This document shows, one piece after another, positions 8,231-15,654 of a DNA stretch of 64,000 nucleotides. Both the position numbers and the translations under genes were made by a program. Below the pieces are notes generated by a model. The model saw nothing but the letters and a program-made list of their open reading frames with translations. It ran no database searches and was not told where the DNA came from. Position 1 is the first letter of the stretch. Each line of letters starts with the position of its first letter. The DNA is taken from contig NZ_FWXV01000010.1 of NCBI RefSeq assembly GCF_900176515.1, forward strand, positions 372,001-436,000, given 5' to 3'. The stretch comes from Kibdelosporangium aridum. GTDB lineage: Bacteria; Actinomycetota; Actinomycetes; Mycobacteriales; Pseudonocardiaceae.

Positions 8231-9086
8231 CACCCTCGCGCTCGAAGCACACCTGTCCACACCACCAGCCGAGGTCCACGAAGCACTGACCTCACCCGCC
8301 GCACTCCAAGTCTGGCTGGCGGAGCACGCGGAAGTCTCGTTGCCAGACAAGCAATACACGTTCTGGGGCAAGTACACACCGCAGGGATCCAAAGCGGCAC
8401 AGGAACTCCTCGCCGTATCGGATGATTCGTTGAGCTTCTCGTGGACCCTCGACAACGAGGAAACCACGGTCACTTACTCGCTGGTCCCGTCGCCAACCGG
8501 CACAGTCCTGCGCGTAGAGCAGACAAACCTGCCCACGCTGGAAGAACTGATGAACCCGCCGGGCAGGCGCGACGGCAGGCATTCCATGCACACCTTCTGG
8601 GGCCTGGCCTTGGCCAACCTGGCGGAATACCTCGACGGCAGGCCACAAACGCCGAAGGCCGACTTCAGCCCGGACCGGTCGCCGGAGATCAGGGTCTCGT
8701 TGACGGTCGCGGCGCCAGCCTCGGAGGTGTTCGCGAGCCTGATCGACCCGGCCGCGATCAAGAAGTGGTTCGGCTGGGAAGCGACGGTGGAACCACGAGT
8801 CGGTGGCAAGATCGCGGTGGGTGTCGATGGCAAGATCTTCGAGTTCGAGCCGAACAAGAAGCTCGTCTACGGCGACGACGAAGGCTCGGTGGTGCACTGG
8901 GAACTCGAAGGCTCGGAAGGCAGAACGCACCTGACCTTCGTCCAGAGTGGATATACCGACGACGAGCTGGACAGTGCCGCTCAACACGAAGCCGGGTGGC
9001 TCGGTGGCCTCGCAGAACTGAAGCGAATGCACGAACTCGGCCCAGCCTGGACCCCACTGACCACCGAACTACCGGACGAAGCATAA
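8223..9086 (+). CDS. Tandem SRPBCC (AHSA1-type) protein
   Basis: This 287-residue protein has two START/Bet v1-like AHSA1 domains. One spans about residues 5-140 (LEAHLSTPPAEVHEALTSPA) and one about 150-285 (RVSLTVAAPASEVFASLIDP, WFGWEA). Such domains bind hydrophobic ligands or act as Hsp90-co-chaperone-like modules. No catalytic role can be assigned. It is translationally coupled to the ArsR regulator through the 8-bp overlap and is probably the regulated target. The final codons (PDEA) are followed 11 bp later by the palindrome that controls the next operon. Confidence 0.82.
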   Translation: MSDTLALEAHLSTPPAEVHEALTSPAALQVWLAEHAEVSLPDKQYTFWGKYTPQGSKAAQELLAVSDDSLSFSWTLDNEETTVTYSLVPSPTGTVLRVEQTNLPTLEELMNPPGRRDGRHSMHTFWGLALANLAEYLDGRPQTPKADFSPDRSPEIRVSLTVAAPASEVFASLIDPAAIKKWFGWEATVEPRVGGKIAVGVDGKIFEFEPNKKLVYGDDEGSVVHWELEGSEGRTHLTFVQSGYTDDELDSAAQHEAGWLGGLAELKRMHELGPAWTPLTTELPDEA

Positions 9087-9096
9087 ACGAACCGCC

Positions 9097-9143
9097 AAGC
9101 AACCCAGGTTGACTAAACTCGATTTTGTCAACTAGGGTTGCTT
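9097..9143 (+). promoter_or_regulatory. Palindromic operator overlapping a promoter (leaderless start)
   Basis: The arms AAGCAACCCAGGTTGAC (9097-9113) and GTCAACTAGGGTTGCTT (9127-9143) pair at 15 of 17 positions around a 13-bp spacer. Inside the dyad lie a -35-like TTGACT (9109-9114) and a TAGGGT (9133-9138) with 18-bp spacing. That would put the transcript start at about the ATG at 9146. The HTH protein encoded immediately downstream is the obvious candidate to bind it (inference). Confidence 0.72.
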
Positions 9144-9145
9144 GC

Positions 9146-9370
9146 ATGTCCGAGGCGAAGTTCCCGAACCAACCTGCTGATGGGCTTGCGGCGGTAGTGG
9201 CATTGCGGCGACTGGCCGACCAACTGGAGAATGCCGCCGTCGAGCAGGCGATGCGGGCGGGGTGGAGCTGGCCGCAAGTTGCCGAGGCGCTGGGGGTTAC
9301 GCGCCAGGCCGTGCACAAGAAGCACGCCAAGCGGCTGATAGCCGCGGGTGTGCGGCTCAGGAGACGTTGA
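9146..9370 (+). CDS. Small HTH DNA-binding protein
   Basis: This 74-residue protein has a single helix-turn-helix: WSWPQVAEALGVTRQAVHKKH, where WPQVAEALGVTRQAVH is a textbook HTH. A helical N-terminus (LAAVVALRRLADQLENAAVEQAMRA) precedes it. It is too short for an effector domain and probably acts as a dimeric autorepressor at the palindrome just upstream. Its TGA overlaps the ATG of the Clp-N-domain gene (TTGATG), so the two proteins are made together. Small HTH / Clp_N pairs of this kind recur in actinobacteria. The function of the pair is not clear to me. Confidence 0.82.
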   Translation: MSEAKFPNQPADGLAAVVALRRLADQLENAAVEQAMRAGWSWPQVAEALGVTRQAVHKKHAKRLIAAGVRLRRR

Positions 9371-9834
9371 TGCCGTCCACATTCGACAAGTACCTGCACA
9401 GGATCATCGAGCAAGCGGGCCGCGAGGCCCAAGACGACCGCTCGGCCACGATCGAAGCCCAGCACCTGTTGCTGGCGATCGCCCAGGACCAAGAGCCGTC
9501 GACCAAGAAAATCCTCGCCACCGCGGGCCTGGATCATCCGAGACTCCGCGAAGCCCTCGACCGCGAGTTCGAGCACAGTCTCAACACCGTTGGCGTGTCG
9601 AAGAAAAACTTCGACCTGACCAGCTATCAGCCTGACCCGCCGACAACCGTTGGCGCTTCCTTCAAAGCCGCGCTGGAACGCAGCTTCACCACCAACCGCA
9701 AGAAAGACCTGCGACCGGCCCACGTCCTGCTGGGCGTGCTGCAAGCCGAACACGGCACAGTCCCGCGGGCACTTGAACTCGCCGGCGTCAACCAGCAAGC
9801 CCTGGTCAGCCGGATCGGCGAGGCCCTCACGTGA
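9370..9834 (+). CDS. Clp N-terminal (double Clp_N repeat) domain protein, ClpC2-like
   Basis: The protein has 154 residues built from two Clp_N repeats: FDKYLHRIIEQAGREAQ plus AQHLLLAIAQD, then FKAALERSF plus LRPAHVLLGVLQAEHGTVPRAL. There is no AAA+ ATPase module. Stand-alone Clp_N proteins (such as mycobacterial ClpC2) can bind the same ligands as the ClpC N-domain and act as decoys, or can serve as adaptors. It is coupled to the upstream HTH gene by TGA/ATG overlap and to the downstream beta-lactamase-like gene by a GTGA overlap, so all three form one operon under the operator at 9097-9143. Confidence 0.85.
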   Translation: MPSTFDKYLHRIIEQAGREAQDDRSATIEAQHLLLAIAQDQEPSTKKILATAGLDHPRLREALDREFEHSLNTVGVSKKNFDLTSYQPDPPTTVGASFKAALERSFTTNRKKDLRPAHVLLGVLQAEHGTVPRALELAGVNQQALVSRIGEALT

Positions 9835-10817
9835 AGACAGCCATCATCGCGATGACGCTGGCAACGTGCATCCAGCCCGAACTCGACCGGGCTGTCACCG
9901 ACTACGGGTTACCCAGCATCGTGGCCGAAGTAGACGGACAGTGGTCCAGCGCGGGCGAGAAACGACTGCCAGAGCACAGGTTCCGGATCGGCAGTACGAC
10001 CAAGACCTTCGTCGCCACGCTAGTCCTTCAGCTCAACGCCGAAGGCAAACTCCGTCTCGACGACACCATCGGCCGCTGGGTTCCGGGCCTGTCGGACCGC
10101 GTCACGGTGCGCCAGCTGCTCAACCACACAAGCGGGATCTTCGACTACCTCCAAGACCCGGCGATCCGGACGTGCGCGAACTGCACGCCCGAGCGGATGA
10201 TCCAGATCGCGAAGAACCATCCGGCTGGAAAGCCCGGCACCTGGGAGTACTCCAACACCAACTACATCGTCGCCGGAATGATCGTCGAACAGGTCACCGG
10301 CAACCCGCTCGCCGAGGAACTCGCCACCAGGGTCACCCGCCCACTGAACCTGCAAGGCACATACCTGCCTGTCGGAGACGAAGCGGTGATCCGAGGCCCG
10401 CACGCGCGGCACTACACGAAGTTCGACAACACGACCTACGACGTCACCGACATGGATCCGTCGCCGTACTGGGCAACCGGCGGTATGGTCTCGACGACCG
10501 GTGACCTCAGCCGGTTCTTCCAAGCCCTCGTCCGCGGCAAACTCCTTCCGTCCCGACAACAGCGGGAGATGTTCACGGCGCACCCGACCAACAACTGGAT
10601 CCCGAACACCAGATACGGCCTGGGGATCTCAGAAGTCACCCTCGCGTGCGGCAAGAAGGTCTGGGGCATGGGCGGCGCGATCATGGGCTCGTGGACGTAC
10701 ACCTACGGCGACACCAGGCACATGCTGGCGATGAACGTCAACGCCGACTGGAACAACCCGATCGAACAGTTCACCAACGTCCTTCACGCCAAGTTCTGCG
10801 GCACCAGATCGGCCTGA
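9831..10817 (+). CDS. Serine hydrolase, class C beta-lactamase / D-alanyl-D-alanine carboxypeptidase-like
   Basis: This 328-residue protein belongs to the serine beta-lactamase/PBP4* superfamily. It has FRIGSTTKTF with the S-x-x-K nucleophile near residue 52, WEYSNTNYIVAG with the Y-S-N motif, and GMGGAIMGSW in place of the usual H-x-G/K-T-G box. A short hydrophobic N-terminus (MKTAIIAMTLATC) may be a signal or a weak lipobox. Substrates may be peptidoglycan peptides, esters or D-amino-acid peptides; resistance to beta-lactams cannot be assumed. The GTG start at 9831 overlaps the upstream stop. The 3' end overlaps the convergent response regulator by 34 bp. Confidence 0.82.
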   Translation: MKTAIIAMTLATCIQPELDRAVTDYGLPSIVAEVDGQWSSAGEKRLPEHRFRIGSTTKTFVATLVLQLNAEGKLRLDDTIGRWVPGLSDRVTVRQLLNHTSGIFDYLQDPAIRTCANCTPERMIQIAKNHPAGKPGTWEYSNTNYIVAGMIVEQVTGNPLAEELATRVTRPLNLQGTYLPVGDEAVIRGPHARHYTKFDNTTYDVTDMDPSPYWATGGMVSTTGDLSRFFQALVRGKLLPSRQQREMFTAHPTNNWIPNTRYGLGISEVTLACGKKVWGMGGAIMGSWTYTYGDTRHMLAMNVNADWNNPIEQFTNVLHAKFCGTRSA

Positions 10818-11428
10818 GTCGCCAGCACCGCCAGCCTGATCCGGTTGGGACACCCCGTCTTGTCCAGCAGGCTGGCGATGTGCGTCTTCACGGTCGTCAC
10901 ACCGACGTGCAACCGCGCGGCGATTTCGCCGTTCGTCAGCCCCGCTCCGACCAGCCCCAGCACCTCCCGCTCCCGAGCGGTCACCCCGGGAAGCGCTGGA
11001 GATGACGTTTTGGCCAGCGCTCGTGTGACGAGCTTGCGCATGACCGTTGGGCTGAACGGACTGTCGCCCGCGGAGGCCCGGCGGATCCCGGCTATCAAGT
11101 CGTCCGGCTCGGCGTCCTTGACCAGAAATCCGCAAGCACCGGCGGCCAACGCCGGATACAGGTGATCGTCATCGTCGAACGTCGTCAGAGCGACCACTCG
11201 AGCAGCCGGCCGCGCGGCCAGAATCCGCTGGGTCGCGACGATCCCGTCCACGCCAGGCATCCGGATGTCCATCAGGATCACGTCAGGATGCACCTGCTCG
11301 GCCAGGCGCACGGCTTCCTGACCATTCCCAGCCTCACCGACAACCGAAATATCCGTAGCCGACGAACACAGCATCCGCAGCCCGGCGCGGACAAGCCGCT
11401 GATCGTCCACCAAAAGCACCCGGATCAC
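10784..11428 (-). CDS. NarL/FixJ-family response regulator
   Basis: This 214-residue regulator has a receiver domain (VIRVLLVDDQRLVRAGLRML, VILMDIRMPGVDG with the phosphoacceptor Asp, GFLVKDAEP with the Lys). A LuxR HTH follows (VTAREREVLGLVGAGLTNGEIA, then TTVKTHIASLLDK). The GTG at 11428 overlaps the kinase stop (GTGA), which supports the short start over an upstream in-frame codon. It pairs with the kinase encoded immediately upstream. The C-terminus overlaps the convergent beta-lactamase-like gene. Confidence 0.9.
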   Translation of the reverse strand: MIRVLLVDDQRLVRAGLRMLCSSATDISVVGEAGNGQEAVRLAEQVHPDVILMDIRMPGVDGIVATQRILAARPAARVVALTTFDDDDHLYPALAAGACGFLVKDAEPDDLIAGIRRASAGDSPFSPTVMRKLVTRALAKTSSPALPGVTAREREVLGLVGAGLTNGEIAARLHVGVTTVKTHIASLLDKTGCPNRIRLAVLATQADLVPQNLA

Positions 11429-12480
11429 GACGCCACCGGCAAAACCGCCAGCAGACGCCACCCATGGCCGTGGACGCCCGCCTCCAAGGTGCCGCCGAGC
11501 ATCTCGACCCGCTCCCGCAGTCCGACCAGCCCGTGTCCCGAACCACTGCCGGCCATCCGGAAGTCCCCGCCGTCGTCACGGATCTCCAGCCGGACGGCAT
11601 CCGCGGACACCGACGTGGAGAACTGGGTCCGAGCCGAACTTCCCGCGTGTTTGGCGACATTGGCCAAACCTTCTTGCGCCAGCCGCAAGACAGTCAGCCC
11701 GCGAGTGGCGTCCAACCGTGCCAAAGCCGGATCGACCGTCGCGTCCACCCTCAACCCGACCTTGCGGGCACGAGCGACCGCGGCCTCGACGGCGGCAGGC
11801 AACGAGTCCGGCTCGACGAAACTCTGGCTCGGATCACGCAACACCGTGACCAGTTGCCGGAGATCGGCCAGTGCGGCGACTCCGGTCTCGTGCACGTCAT
11901 CCAGCACCGCACGCACCCGCGCATCCTCCGGCGCCAGCACCTGTCGAGCCACTTTGACCCGCAACACGATCGAGGAAACGTGGTGCGCGACCAGGTCGTG
12001 CAACTCCCGCGCCACCGAGGTACGGACTTCGACCTGAGTCAACCGCCGCACAGAACGTACATACGTGCCAAGCAGAATCGGCCCGCCGATTGCCATCACC
12101 GCCCGGAACACCAGCCCTGGCAGATCATCTGGCCGGTTCAGCGCGTACACAGCCGTCATCACCGCGGCCGCAACGGCCAAAGGCCAGCCGGAGCGGCGCA
12201 TCGCCAGCTCGAACAACGCGACCCCAGCCAGCACCTTCAACGCCAAATGGCTGGCACCCTCCGGCGCCACCACGAGCAATCCGGCCAGGGTCACCACGAC
12301 AGCCAGCGGCCACCGGGGACCGGCGGCCATCGCCAAGACTGCCCCGCCGACGAGCACGGCGTCGAGCGCAGTGGGCGACGCGAAGACTAGGAAGTAGCTG
12401 ACCGCGACGGCCAGTAGGACGAGCAGCCGCAAGGGAACCGCTCGTCGATCGAAGAACTGGTCAAGCCATCCGGGCAGCAC
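11425..12480 (-). CDS. Sensor histidine kinase (HisKA_3 family)
   Basis: The kinase has 351 residues. Four to five membrane segments fill residues ~15-140 (LRLLVLLAVAVSYFLVFA and others). Next come the phosphoacceptor helix VARELHDLVAHHVSSIVLR (His in ELHDL) and an HATPase with EGLANVAKHAG and IRDDGGDF plus GSGHGLVGLRERV. These are the usual parts of a NarL-type partner kinase. I prefer the GTG at 12480 because the frame upstream of it lacks membrane character and would run into the divergent dehydrogenase gene at 12608; the longest frame starts at 12621. It is coupled to its response regulator through GTGA. The signal sensed is unknown. Confidence 0.82.
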   Translation of the reverse strand: MLPGWLDQFFDRRAVPLRLLVLLAVAVSYFLVFASPTALDAVLVGGAVLAMAAGPRWPLAVVVTLAGLLVVAPEGASHLALKVLAGVALFELAMRRSGWPLAVAAAVMTAVYALNRPDDLPGLVFRAVMAIGGPILLGTYVRSVRRLTQVEVRTSVARELHDLVAHHVSSIVLRVKVARQVLAPEDARVRAVLDDVHETGVAALADLRQLVTVLRDPSQSFVEPDSLPAAVEAAVARARKVGLRVDATVDPALARLDATRGLTVLRLAQEGLANVAKHAGSSARTQFSTSVSADAVRLEIRDDGGDFRMAGSGSGHGLVGLRERVEMLGGTLEAGVHGHGWRLLAVLPVAS

Positions 12481-12607
12481 GAGAGCACGGTAGCCAACCG
12501 AACCTGAGAACTCCCCCAACTGGCCGCAACCGCGGCCGCTGGGCGGATCCGCGAGGCCCTCCCGCACGGCCACGCTGATCTCGCAGACCACACGGGAGGG
12601 ATCGAGG

Positions 12608-13513
12608 ATGAACAGGCGCACACTGCTGGCAGCCGCGGCAGGCGGGACGACGGCCGCCGTGCTTTCCGGCGCACCTGCTGCGGCCGCGGCACAAAAGCGT
12701 CGTTTTCAAGGGAAAGTCGTGGCCATCACCGGGGCGACGTCCGGTATCGGCAAGGCCGCGGCCATCGCCTTCGCCGCCCATGGCGCGAAAGTCGGTTTCT
12801 GTGGCCGGAGGGCCCAGTTGGGCAACGAGGTGGCCGCCGAGATCCGGAAGGCCGGCGGCGAGGCCGTGTACATCCAGGCCGACGTCCGGCACGAGGAGCA
12901 GGTGAAGTCGTTCGTCGACCAGGTCGTTGCGAAGTACGGGCGGCTCGACATCGCGTTCAACAACGCCGGGATCCGGGGGCCTGGGCTGCAGCCGCACGAG
13001 GTCAAGCTCGCCGACTGGGACGACGTGATGAACACCAACGTGCGAGGCGTGTTCCTGGCGATCAAACACCAGGTGCCGCACATGCTCAGAACGAAAGGCG
13101 GCGTGATCGTCTGCACTTCGTCCGCCTCCGCCGAGCGGGCCCGGCCCGACGGTGCGGCGTACTCCGCGAGCAAGGCCGGGATCAACGGCCTGATCAAGGC
13201 GGTCGCGCTGGCGTACGGTACAGAGGGAATCCGGGTCAACGCGATCATGCCGGGCACGACGGACACTCCGTTCGTCGCCCGCCCGCCCGGCATTCCCGAC
13301 GCGGATTGGGAAGCGTTCAAGAAGCTGTGGGGCCCGCTCAACGTGAGCGGGATGGAGCGGATGGCCACCGCCGACGAGATCGCCGCCGCCGTCCTTGGCC
13401 TGGCATCCGACGACTTCCGGTTCATGTCCGGCGTCGGTGTACAGGTCGACGGCGGCGACTCGGCCGGCCGCAAGATGGTCATGCCGAAATTGCCCGTCAC
13501 ACGAACAGGATGA
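12608..13513 (+). CDS. Tat-exported short-chain dehydrogenase/reductase
   Basis: The protein has 301 residues. The N-terminus MNRRTLLAAAAGGTTAAVL, followed by AAAAA, is a twin-arginine-type signal peptide. A complete classical SDR follows: ITGATSGIGKAAA for the dinucleotide loop, NNAGIRGPG, a catalytic Ser in CTSSASAERA, and YSASKAG (Y-x-x-x-K). The C-terminal VGVQVDGGDSAG is also standard. An NAD(P)-dependent enzyme needs its cofactor, so export as a folded holoenzyme through Tat is consistent, but an extracytoplasmic SDR is uncommon. It is divergent from the two-component kinase. The 3' end overlaps the convergent membrane-protein gene by 17 bp. Confidence 0.86.
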   Translation: MNRRTLLAAAAGGTTAAVLSGAPAAAAAQKRRFQGKVVAITGATSGIGKAAAIAFAAHGAKVGFCGRRAQLGNEVAAEIRKAGGEAVYIQADVRHEEQVKSFVDQVVAKYGRLDIAFNNAGIRGPGLQPHEVKLADWDDVMNTNVRGVFLAIKHQVPHMLRTKGGVIVCTSSASAERARPDGAAYSASKAGINGLIKAVALAYGTEGIRVNAIMPGTTDTPFVARPPGIPDADWEAFKKLWGPLNVSGMERMATADEIAAAVLGLASDDFRFMSGVGVQVDGGDSAGRKMVMPKLPVTRTG

Positions 13514-14291
13514 TGGTGACGCCGATGACGACGTCCACCACGCCGCACCACTCGGAGAACGCGCGCGGCACGACCTTGTCGTGGCGGTGGTGGAAGTAGT
13601 CCCAGATCCCGTGGGCCAGCCAGCCCGCGCCGATCAGGTACTTGGCGATCTCCTCGGGCACGGACAGCGCGACACCGACAAGCACGAGGTAGGCGGCGAA
13701 CCCGGTGAGTTGCAGTGGCAGCATGCCGGGTTCGCGCAAACGCTTGCGGAACGCGCCGATCACCAGGTACGCCGTGGGCAGGATCATCATCACGACAGCC
13801 GGTGGGTACATCGGCGTGACCCAGTTGTCGATCGTCACGACCAGCGCCAGCCACGTCGGCCACCGGTCCTTCAGGAAAGTCACCACCTTGCCCGAAGCCG
13901 ACGGCTGCCGATGGTGATGCACGGTGTACTCGGTGCGGCGCAGCAACATCGCGACGAGCATCGCGGGCAGCATCAGCACGTGTCCGCCGATCATCACCAC
14001 GTCGGCCGACAGCATTCCCAGCCAATACGGACCGAGTAAGAGCAGGAACGGCACGTACATCGCCGCGCCCATCTCGGCGATCGGCCGCCAGCCGTGGCCG
14101 CGGATACGCATCCAGATCCCCATACCCAGGGTCATGTTCGTAGCCATCACGAGCGCTTCGACGTCCGGCCGCGCCATCGCGGACCACCACGTCCACAGCG
14201 GAGCGAACAGCAGCATCCCCGCGACCATCGCGACGATCATTTCCACGTAATGCCGGGCGAATCGCCCGTTGAGAGTCATCGTGTTCGTCAT
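13497..14291 (-). CDS. Polytopic membrane protein of unknown function
   Basis: This protein of about 264 residues has at least seven hydrophobic segments. The amino-terminal module (HYVEMIVAMVAGMLLFAPLW, LVMATNMTLGMGIWMRIRGH, MYVPFLLLLGPYWLGML) resembles a small integral-membrane domain common in actinobacteria. A His-rich cytoplasmic loop (YTVHHHRQP) separates it from a second module ending WLAHGIWDYFHHRHDKVVPRAF. I cannot assign a function. The ATG at 14291 precedes MTNTMTLNGRF; a second Met four codons later, at 14279, is an alternative. The gene is divergent from the acetyltransferase at 14390. Confidence 0.65.
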   Translation of the reverse strand: MTNTMTLNGRFARHYVEMIVAMVAGMLLFAPLWTWWSAMARPDVEALVMATNMTLGMGIWMRIRGHGWRPIAEMGAAMYVPFLLLLGPYWLGMLSADVVMIGGHVLMLPAMLVAMLLRRTEYTVHHHRQPSASGKVVTFLKDRWPTWLALVVTIDNWVTPMYPPAVVMMILPTAYLVIGAFRKRLREPGMLPLQLTGFAAYLVLVGVALSVPEEIAKYLIGAGWLAHGIWDYFHHRHDKVVPRAFSEWCGVVDVVIGVTIILFV

Positions 14292-14389
14292 GTACTTCAG
14301 CGTGCTGCCGGCAACGCGCAACGAGTACCCGCGCGATGTCATGAGCCGACTATGCGAATCACACGCCTCGAGCATGCATACTGCCGAGC

Positions 14390-14860
14390 ATGGGGAACAT
14401 CGACGTCAGACCGGCTACGGCCGATGACGCGGAGCAGGTCGCGGAGATCTGGTACTGCGGCTGGCAGGACGGGCACCTGGGCAATGTGCCCGACGAGCTC
14501 ACCGCCGCCAGGACGAAAGCGTCGTTCTGGGAACGTGCACCGCAGCGCGTCGGGGACACCACGGTGGCAATCGTCGACGGCGCCGTGGCCGGTTTTGTCA
14601 TGGTGGTCGCAGACGAGGTCGAGCAGGTCTACGTCTCGGCCGACCACCGGGGAACTGGCGTGGCCGCGACGCTCCTCAAGGCAGCCGAGGACCATGTCGC
14701 CAAGAACGGTCATGAGCGCGCGTGGCTCGTGGTCGTTCCGGGAAACACCCGGGCGCGCAAGTTCTACGAACGCAACGGCTGGGTGGACGAAGGCCTCTTC
14801 GACCACCGTGCCGTGAACGTGTCCGTCCCGGCGCACCGATACGCCAAGCTAGTCAAGTAG
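14390..14860 (+). CDS. GNAT-family N-acetyltransferase
   Basis: This 156-residue protein has the GNAT fold. It starts IDVRPATADDAEQVAEIW. The acetyl-CoA pyrophosphate loop is VYVSADHRGTGVAATLL (R-G-x-G-x-A type), and the C-terminal helix-strand is NTRARKFYERNGW. The substrate is unknown; small-molecule amines or protein N-termini are both possible. The ATG at 14390 fits the family start. Its last 12 bp overlap the convergent FHA gene. Confidence 0.87.
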   Translation: MGNIDVRPATADDAEQVAEIWYCGWQDGHLGNVPDELTAARTKASFWERAPQRVGDTTVAIVDGAVAGFVMVVADEVEQVYVSADHRGTGVAATLLKAAEDHVAKNGHERAWLVVVPGNTRARKFYERNGWVDEGLFDHRAVNVSVPAHRYAKLVK

Positions 14861-15637
14861 CGACAAGTCCTTCGGTATCAAAGTCGTCGACCGCAACAGC
14901 TCCCTGAGCAGGTTGTCGTTGAGGGCGTTGCCGACCGGCTCGCCGACTTCCTCACGCGTGAGCCCAGGAACCCCGTCCTGCGACAGCCGTTCGCGGACGG
15001 TCTTCACGCGGTGTTCGACCTTCTTGGCCGTCCACGCGACCTCCGGGCGCAGCTCGGCGAGCTGGTCAGCGGCCTGCTGCCAGGTCAACGGCCGGGCTCC
15101 GGGGTCATGCAGCAGGTACCGCTGTCCGAGCACGACCAGCACCAGCTGTTCCTCGTCGCTCAGGGCGTAACGCCGAGGCATGTCGGTCTGTTCGGTGTGT
15201 TTCGAAGCCGGTTTGTTGCCGTCCGTCCCCGTCACGAACACCTCAAGCAAGTGCTCGCGCTCACGAGAACCCGGCACGTGCAGCGGTGTGTAGCCTTCCG
15301 ACAACGGAATGGCGTCCTCGTCGGCGAAAAGCCATTGGGAACGCGGCAATCTGATCGGCCGGCGGCCGGTGTTGCGCAGCCACCAACGACCGTCCCAGTG
15401 CCTGAGTTCGCCGTGTCTGCGGCTCACCTGGCGGTCGTCCTCACCGATGCAGATGTGCACCTCGGGCCGATTGCGTCCGAAGTAGACAACGCGGCCTTCG
15501 CTCGGGCCGACCGAGTACCCGCCGCCGAGCGCCAGCGCGTGCACCGACCCGGATATTGCCCGCGGCACACCGTGGACGAGGCTGTCGTGGCCTTGCGGCA
15601 ACAGCAGTCCGCCCGCATACCTCAACTCAGGATTCAT
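14849..15637 (-). CDS. FHA-domain protein with C-terminal helical domain
   Basis: The protein has 262 residues. Around residues 45-115 lies an FHA phosphothreonine-binding domain (VYFGRNRPE, then DDRQVSRRHGELRHWDGRWWLRN; the G-R, S-R-x-H and N residues of the family are visible). The C-terminal half (LSDEEQLVLVVLGQRYLL, WQQAADQLAELRP, VKTVRERLSQDGV) is helical and looks like a winged-helix-type module. AGGAGG sits six bases upstream of the ATG at 15637. It is the last gene of the seven-gene operon that starts at 24498. A plausible role is to read threonine phosphorylation made by the active kinase encoded first in the operon. Confidence 0.82.
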   Translation of the reverse strand: MNPELRYAGGLLLPQGHDSLVHGVPRAISGSVHALALGGGYSVGPSEGRVVYFGRNRPEVHICIGEDDRQVSRRHGELRHWDGRWWLRNTGRRPIRLPRSQWLFADEDAIPLSEGYTPLHVPGSREREHLLEVFVTGTDGNKPASKHTEQTDMPRRYALSDEEQLVLVVLGQRYLLHDPGARPLTWQQAADQLAELRPEVAWTAKKVEHRVKTVRERLSQDGVPGLTREEVGEPVGNALNDNLLRELLRSTTLIPKDLSLLD

Positions 15638-15654
15638 GTTCCGACCTCCTGGCG

